Below the pieces are notes generated by a model. It was not told the origin of the DNA. It did not search any database and worked only from the letters and a program-made list of their open reading frames with translations. From Neosynechococcus sphagnicola sy1 (GTDB lineage: Bacteria; Cyanobacteriota; Cyanobacteriia; Neosynechococcales; Neosynechococcaceae): a stretch of DNA of 32,492 nt. Both the position numbers and the translations under genes were made by a program. The stretch lies in NCBI RefSeq assembly GCF_000775285.1, contig NZ_JJML01000014.1, positions 54,289 to 86,780 on the forward strand, given 5' to 3'. Positions 26,978 to 32,492 of the stretch are shown here, one piece after another; positions within the stretch are counted from its first letter, which is position 1; each line of letters begins with the position of its first letter.

Positions 26978-28483
26978 GTGACGAAGCGCCCCCTGGCAAC
27001 CCGTGCTTGCGTGCTGGCAACAGTTGCTACGAGTAAGGTGGGAGTGGGAGTGATAGTTTCTAAAAGTGCTTCAAAGCCTAAAAAGTCCGCAGGTGCTAAT
27101 CGAGTTGCGGGTCGTTCTGATCGGGATGACGGGGCAGCAGCTCCCCGTTGCCAACCCCAGCCGACCCCTGCCGTCGGGTCTGCATTGCCTCAATCGTCTC
27201 CGTTGCGTTGGCTAGGTCAGGGAGTTGCCTTCGTTTTCACCGCCACCCTGGCTGCGGCAGTGGGAGCAGGGGTAATGATGGTGGCTCCGCTCTCCGCTTG
27301 GCTGCCCAACTCAACTCCAGAGAGTCGGGGCGGGCTAGCTGACCTGTTGCATAACAGTTTTCAATATCGGCTCACCCGGCCAGTGAATATTTTAGTCATG
27401 GGCATTGACCGGGTACCGGGAGCCCCTGACAATTCACCAGAGATTTTTTCCGGTCGCAGTGACACGATGCTATTGCTGCGGCTCGATCCTGGGCAGAAAG
27501 CAGTGAGTCTGCTGTCGATTCCACGGGATACTCGGGTGGAAGTTCCCGGAGTCGGGTTTACCAAGATTAATGATGCTAATGTCACTGGAGGCCCCGCCCT
27601 GGCAGCCCATGTGGTTAGCCAGAACTTGAATCAGACTCCCATCGATCGCTACGTCCGAGTGAGCACCGAGGCCTTTCGAGAACTGGTGGATCAAGTGGGG
27701 GGGGTTCAGGTGTTTGTCCCCTTTGCCATGACCTATGTGGATCATACCCAACACTTAAATATCAATCTGGGTCAGGGTTGGCAGTTGTTGAATGGCGATC
27801 AAGCTGAACAATTTGCCCGTTTTCGTCATGATGGCTACGGCGACATTGGGCGGGTACAACGGCAACAAGCCCTGCTGAAAGCCCTCCGCCAGCGGCTCAC
27901 CGATCCGACGGTGCTGCCCCGCTTGCCGGGGGTGATTCAGGTAATGCAGAAGTATATCGACACGAACCTGAGCCTGGAAGAGATTCTCACCCTGGTGCAG
28001 TTTGGCATGAATCTGGAACCCAGCCATATCAAGATGGTAATGCTGCCGGGTCAATTCAGTACGCCGGATCAATATGCCGCGAGCTATTGGCTCCTCAACC
28101 CCATTGGGCGCGATCGCGTCCTGCGGGAATATTTCCAAACGCCTACCTCCAGTCCGACAACGGAAGCCACTGATTCTGAGTCAGCCCCTAGCACCCTGAA
28201 CATTGCGATTCAGAATGCCTCAAGTCAACCTGGGTTGGGACGAAGACTGGCTCAATATCTACAGGCTAAAGGTTTCTACCATGTGTACGTGGTGGAAGAT
28301 TGGCCGGAACCCCTGAATCAGACCCAGATCATTGTCCAACAGGGGGATATCACCGGAGCCAATGCCCTGCAAAAGTTCCTGGGCTTGGGGCAGATTGAGG
28401 CTGCTTCCACAGGGGATATCGAATCCGATCTGACAATTCGGGTGGGGAATGATTGGGTCACCCCAAGCACCGTCTCTCCATGA
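26978..28483 (+). CDS. LytR-CpsA-Psr (LCP) family protein with LytR C-terminal domain
   Basis: LCP proteins transfer undecaprenyl-linked glycans to the cell wall or act in envelope polysaccharide assembly. The N-terminal 80 residues are basic and Ala/Ser-rich. One membrane helix follows (VAFVFTATLAAAVGAGVMM, about 82-104), then the extracytoplasmic LCP domain: VNILVMGIDRVPG, SGRSDTMLLLRLDP, LSIPRDTRVEVPG with the catalytic Arg, and FARFRHDGYGDIGRVQRQ. Residues about 405-495 (LNIAIQNASSQPGLGRRLA) are a LytR_C domain. The length is 501 residues from the GTG at 26978; a GTG at 27050 is also in frame. The stop overlaps the amidase start by ATGA. Confidence 0.87.
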   Translation: MTKRPLATRACVLATVATSKVGVGVIVSKSASKPKKSAGANRVAGRSDRDDGAAAPRCQPQPTPAVGSALPQSSPLRWLGQGVAFVFTATLAAAVGAGVMMVAPLSAWLPNSTPESRGGLADLLHNSFQYRLTRPVNILVMGIDRVPGAPDNSPEIFSGRSDTMLLLRLDPGQKAVSLLSIPRDTRVEVPGVGFTKINDANVTGGPALAAHVVSQNLNQTPIDRYVRVSTEAFRELVDQVGGVQVFVPFAMTYVDHTQHLNINLGQGWQLLNGDQAEQFARFRHDGYGDIGRVQRQQALLKALRQRLTDPTVLPRLPGVIQVMQKYIDTNLSLEEILTLVQFGMNLEPSHIKMVMLPGQFSTPDQYAASYWLLNPIGRDRVLREYFQTPTSSPTTEATDSESAPSTLNIAIQNASSQPGLGRRLAQYLQAKGFYHVYVVEDWPEPLNQTQIIVQQGDITGANALQKFLGLGQIEAASTGDIESDLTIRVGNDWVTPSTVSP

Positions 28484-29904
28484 ATGTCCTGGATTTGGCG
28501 TTCTTACCGGCTCTTGAACAGGCACGCCTGATTCGCCAACGGGAAATTTCCCCTCTAGAACTCCTCCAGGTCTACCTCACCCGGATTGAACGGCTGGATG
28601 GTCAACTGGGTAGCTTCTTTACGGTTACCCCTGAGCAGGCGATCGCCACGGCCCATCAGCAGACCGAGAGCCTCCCCCGCCAGACCCCCTGCCACCCTCC
28701 CCCCCGTTGTTTGGTGTCCCCACAGCCATTAAGGATCTCAATGCTGTCGCTGGGGTGCGATGTACCTATGGCAGTCCGGTGCTGCACCATCGCATTGCTA
28801 CGGATGATGACGGTGTGGTGACTCGGATTAAGGCTGCGGGTCTGGTGATTTTGGGTAAAACAGCAACTTCAGAATTTGGCTCCCTTCCTTACACGGAACC
28901 CCAGGGCTTTCCACCCGCGCGCAACCCCTGGCATTTAGACTACACACCGGGAGGCTCTAGTGGTGGGGCGGCGGCGGCGGTGGCCGCCGGACTCTGCGCG
29001 ATCGCCCAGGGATCAGACGGGGGAGGCTCGATTCGCGGTCCCGCTTTCTGTTGTGGACTGGTGGGGTTGAAACCCTCTCGAGGACGGGTTTCCTTCGCGC
29101 CTGTGGGAGACTTTCAGAACGGAATTGCCACCCACGGAGTCCTAGCCCGCACCGTTGCCGATGCAGCGGCTCTCTTAGACGTGATGGCAGGGTATATCAC
29201 AGGAGACCCCTACTGGTTACCCGACCCGAATCCCTCATTTTTAACCGTTGCTCAGCAGGGACTCCCCCGATGCCAATCCCTGCGGATTGCCGTGACAACC
29301 GAAATTCCTGGGGTGGGAACCGCTGACCCTGCTTGCCAGCAGGCGGTTCTCAAGACCGTAGAGCTTTTAGAGGCGTTGGGGCACCAGGTAGAACCCGATT
29401 GTCCCGTAGTTACCGACTTAACAGAACCTTTTACGGTGATCTGGCGAGCGGGTGTGGCCGCCACAGGCATTCCCCCCCGACCTCTTAAGCCCCATGAATC
29501 GCTGGCTCATGGAGGGAGCGGCCAGTAGTGGCGATTACCTGCGGGCTGTTACCCTGATGCAACAAATTGCCCGCCGCATCGTTGCCTTTTTTGCCACCTA
29601 TGATGTGCTGCTACTGCCGACCTACCTCCATCCCCCAATTCGGGTCGGAGCCTGGGCCAATCTCTCTCCCGCCGCCACTCTAGAACAGATCATTCGCTGG
29701 ATTGCTCCCTGCCCCCCGTTTAATGCCAGTGGTCAACCCGCGATCGCCCTCCCCGCAGGCTTCACGGCTCAGGGGCTGCCTGTGGGCATTCAACTGGTGG
29801 GTCGTCCGGCAGCAGAAGCAACGCTGATTGCACTGGCAACGCAGATTGAAGCTGCACAGCCCTGGAGCCATCTCCGACCGGACTTCGCCGTCATCAAGGG
29901 TTGA
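28480..29904 (+). CDS. Amidase (amidase signature family), two frameshifts
   Basis: An amidase-signature Ser/Ser/Lys hydrolase. [15 protein letters not shown] contains the catalytic Lys, [18 protein letters not shown] the first Ser region and [13 protein letters not shown] the nucleophile Ser. Its substrate is unknown. It resembles GatA, but no gatB or gatC is nearby. Two breaks occur. The C7 run 28699-28705 needs one base added (or two removed) to join the N-terminus to [11 protein letters not shown]. The C7 run 29472-29478 needs one removed to join GIPP to [13 protein letters not shown]. The repaired length is about 474 residues. It starts within the LCP stop (ATGA), and its last 11 bases overlap the convergent response regulator gene. 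Confidence 0.83.
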
Positions 29905-30664
29905 CGTCCTCGGCTTTGGAAGATTTATTCCGCAGATTTTTAGCTTTGACCTGTAGTTGTTGAAAATAATCTGTCTCAGTAATTTCTGCAACTTGGCGTG
30001 CCTTTTTGGATTGATCAATCTCAATTCGTAATTCTTGGATTTGTTGCTTCAGGCGTTTTTCCCGTTGGTAAATCTCTTTGGCCATGCGTTGAAACACGCG
30101 AGCTAACTGCCCTAGGGCATCCGAGCGCGCTGCTACATCGGTGAGGCTTTCGGGCTGATAGTTGTCTTTCTCAACGTCAACGGCAGCATTTGTTACCTTG
30201 TCCACTTGCTCAATGTATTGCGCTTGGCGGATATTTTCTGCCTTGAGTTGCGCCTCAGCTTCCTGACGTTTGAGTCCATCCATGTAAGCTTTCGAGTGGT
30301 AGCGAATGCGGGCAATTAGCTCCCGGCTATCGGGTAATTTCACCAAATAATCATTGGCACCCAGTTCAAAGGCTTTGGCTTTGATCACCGGATCTTCCTT
30401 CGTGGACAACACAATCAAGGGAACATCGCGGGTGAGGGAATTCTTGGTTCGGAGAAACTTGACTAGCAACAGGCCATCAATTTCGGGCATGACCAAATCC
30501 TGCAAAATCACCGTTGGGTGACAGTCCGTTGCCATCTTTAACGCCTGGGTGGGATTGTTGCAATAGTGAAAAGCAATTTCCGTTTCCGATGCCAGCATCC
30601 GGCGTACGGCTTCACCGATCATCGGTTGATCATCAATTAGGAGCACAATGATGGGATCTGCCAT
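29894..30664 (-). CDS. Response regulator: receiver domain plus long helical C-terminus
   Basis: A 256-residue protein. Residues 3-120 are a receiver domain with acidic D11/D12, phosphoacceptor D56 in LQDLVMPEIDG, S87 in VLSTKED and K109 in YLVKLPDS. There is no DNA-binding, GGDEF or other known output domain. The remainder is highly charged and heptad-like: LKRQEAEAQLKAENIRQ, then LARVFQRMAKEIYQREKRLK and QELRIEIDQSKKARQVAE, predicted as coiled coil. From memory, similar helical tails occur in other cyanobacterial signalling proteins. It lies 58 bases downstream of the CheA-type hybrid kinase on the same strand, its probable phosphodonor. Confidence 0.85.
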   Translation of the reverse strand: MADPIIVLLIDDQPMIGEAVRRMLASETEIAFHYCNNPTQALKMATDCHPTVILQDLVMPEIDGLLLVKFLRTKNSLTRDVPLIVLSTKEDPVIKAKAFELGANDYLVKLPDSRELIARIRYHSKAYMDGLKRQEAEAQLKAENIRQAQYIEQVDKVTNAAVDVEKDNYQPESLTDVAARSDALGQLARVFQRMAKEIYQREKRLKQQIQELRIEIDQSKKARQVAEITETDYFQQLQVKAKNLRNKSSKAEDVNP

Positions 30665-30722
30665 GGTGAGGTTGGGGGGATAGTTGAGGGTTAAGAGAGG
30701 GAACCTGGAGCAAGCAGCTCCA

Positions 30723-32492
30723 TTACCCCCCGATTAAATCCATGACGGCCGTGACTAATGAGTTGTCGTGAAGACTGCTTTTTGTCAAATAGTAATTTGC
30801 CCCTGCTTCCAGGCCTCGGATGCGATCTTGCTCCCGATCTTTGTAGGAGACAATGATTACGGGAATCGGTTCATATTTGGGATGGCTCTTGATGTTGTTG
30901 ACGAGTTCAATGCCATTCATGCGGGGCATGTCAATGTCACTCAGTACAAGGTCATAGGTATTGGAGCAGACTGCGTGCCATCCTTCCATCCCATCCACTG
31001 CAACATCAACCAGGTAGCCCTGATTTTGTAGCATTTTACGCACCATCTCCCGCACGGTGATCGAATCGTCTACGACGAGAACGCGCTTGCGGCGATCGCT
31101 GAGGACTGCCTCCGGAGCACTGCTGACTCGGCTTAGGGGTCGGCCATTGAGTAAGTTATTGGTAGACCGAATTAGATCAGATACATCCAAAATCAAAATT
31201 GGCGAACCATTCCCCATCAATGCGGAGGCGCTAATGTCTTGGACTTTCCCCAGCATTGGATTCAGGGGACGCACCACTAGATCATGTTCCCCCAAAACAC
31301 GATCAACCCACAGCCCGTAATGTTCCGATTGATCACTGATTACGACCACTGGAAATATATTTCCCGGTGGTGGAATTTCGGTTAACTCCAATACCTGGGC
31401 AGCGGAGATCAGACCAATATTCTGTTTGTCTCGGAGGAAATATTGGCGGTTTTCTACCGAATGAATTTCGTGGCGATCGAGCATGACAATTTGCTCAATC
31501 CGCGCTAATGGAAAGGCATAGGATTCACTCGAGATTTCGACTAACAGGGTTCGCACCACCGACAGGGTTAGGGGCAGTTGAAAGTTAAACGTAGTTCCCC
31601 TACCCATTTGGGTATGGGCGCGGACCATGCCGCTGACTTCCGTCGCCATGCTTTGGGCAATGTCGAGTCCCACACCCCGCCCCGAAATTTCTGTCACCTC
31701 CTGGGTCGTGGAAAATCCAGGGAGAAAGAGAAATTCCAGCAGTTCACTATCGCTCATTTGGGCGGCCATTACTGGAGTGGTCAGGTTCTTGCTGACAATT
31801 TTCTGCCGCAGCCAATCCATATTGATGCCTTTGCCATCATCTGCGACGGAAATCGACAACAATCCCCCCCGATGAAAGGCTTCGAGGCGGATGGTGCCTT
31901 CGGCAGGTTTGCCAGCGGCAATCCGTTCATCAGGCATCTCAATGCCGTGGTCTAAGGCATTCCGTAAAATATGGGTCAGTGGGGCCTCTAGCTTGGTGAG
32001 AATATCCCGATCCACCGGGGTGGCTTTGCCAATAATCTCTAGTTTGGCTTGCTTTCCCAATCGACGTGCCATATCGCGTACCATACGAGGGAAATTTTGT
32101 ACCCCATCTTCAAACGGGCGCATGTGGGAGGCAATGACTTCGCGGTACAGGCGATCGCTGAGATTCCCCGTGCGGCGAGCAAAGAGTTCTAATTCACCGA
32201 GACGATCGCTGAGGATCTCTCGGCATTCTCGATCTTTGGCACGGACGACTTTCAGAGCCTCTGCTTCCTCGCTGGAGGGGTTTGCCCGTAAATCTTGATA
32301 GGCTTCCAGAGCTTGCGAGAGTGCCAGTTGCTGTTTGCGGAGCAGCAGCAGGGAATCGGCAAACGGCTGCAACCAGTTGGCTTCGATCAGAGATTCCCCC
32401 GGCGAGTCCCATGATCCGGTTGAGATTTTCGGCGCTGACTCGCACGACTCGGCTTTGGGTTGCGACCACCTCTGGCCTTAAGGTTTGTATCT
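30723..32492 (-). CDS. CheA-type hybrid histidine kinase/response regulator, N-terminus beyond the window, one frameshift
   Basis: The visible part starts at the edge (IQTLRPE) and runs through VVRVSAENLNRIMGLAGE (dimerisation domain). Next is a CheA-type ATPase: LTHILRNALDHGIEMPDER (N box), SVADDGKGI and SGRGVGLDIAQSMA. A CheW-like domain follows (VVRTLLVEISSESYAFPLARI), then a C-terminal receiver: RVLVVDDSITVREM, phosphoacceptor in LVLSDIDMPRMNG, and YYLTKSS. Removing one C from the run 32396-32400 joins the first part to SLIEANWLQPFADSL. The Hpt domain would lie outside the window. Such kinases drive phototaxis, pilus or Wsp-like surface-sensing pathways. The input is not visible here. Confidence 0.9.

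Noticed and set aside
28480-29904. Programmed frameshifting as the explanation of the broken genes
   Set aside because: The runs are of different bases and lengths, lie in unrelated genes and lack stimulatory structures that I can see; error or mutation explains all of them together.
28480-29904. Calling the amidase gatA
   Set aside because: The signature is shared by the whole amidase family and there is no gatB or gatC nearby, so the specific role is not supported.
1-32492. GCGATCGC repeats as a functional array or defence element
   Set aside because: They are the HIP1 palindrome, dispersed roughly once per kilobase inside and between genes, a known genome-wide feature of many cyanobacteria.

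Overview
This window reads as ordinary chromosome of a cyanobacterium. The palindrome GCGATCGC (HIP1) occurs more than 30 times. The gene content fits as well: a KaiB-domain protein, a DUF5132 protein, a CheA-type hybrid kinase, a glycine cleavage system, and the HNH endonuclease and DUF255 thioredoxin proteins common in this phylum. I see no rRNA, tRNA, CRISPR array, insertion sequence, prophage or plasmid module, and nothing that qualifies as a clearly new defence or mobile system.

Layout. Positions 1-5038 (minus strand) hold a compact operon for a CDP-activated deoxysugar: glucose-1-phosphate cytidylyltransferase, CDP-glucose 4,6-dehydratase, an RmlC-like cupin, an SDR, a family 2 glycosyltransferase and, after a short gap, a second sugar nucleotidyltransferase cut by the left edge. 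The four junctions from cytidylyltransferase to glycosyltransferase are stop/start overlaps. 5185-6136 (+) is a secreted metallophosphatase. 6210-9304 (minus) holds a DUF255 thioredoxin-fold protein and a two-domain protein ending in a KaiB domain, with a terminator between them. 9342-12698 (+) is a tight run of a SUMT/uroporphyrinogen-III synthase fusion, a TPR protein and dephospho-CoA kinase. 12707-16214 holds alanine racemase, an HNH endonuclease, APS kinase and a sulfurtransferase. 16468-20967 holds an ABC ATPase and the glycine cleavage P and H proteins. 21152-22960 (+) holds a rhomboid, a DUF5132 protein and a small exported repeat protein. 22957-26858 (minus) holds mutS and mannose-1-phosphate guanylyltransferase. 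26978-29904 (+) holds an LCP-family protein and an amidase. 29894-32492 (minus) holds a CheA-type hybrid kinase, cut by the right edge, and a response regulator.

The most striking property is quality or decay rather than a new gene. Eight otherwise well conserved genes are broken by a total of 13 one-base frameshifts, every one in a run of identical bases, and 11 of them are repaired by removing one base. mutS carries three. This pattern is most simply explained by homopolymer miscalls in the assembly, although a mismatch-repair-deficient lineage would look similar. I annotate the repaired genes and give the position of each break.

Biologically, the two edges of interest are envelope glycan synthesis (the CDP-sugar operon, plus GDP-mannose synthesis divergent from an LCP glycan transferase) and signalling (the KaiB fusion, and the CheA kinase with a coiled-coil response regulator). 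The remaining genes are housekeeping: tetrapyrrole, CoA, D-alanine, one-carbon and sulfur metabolism.
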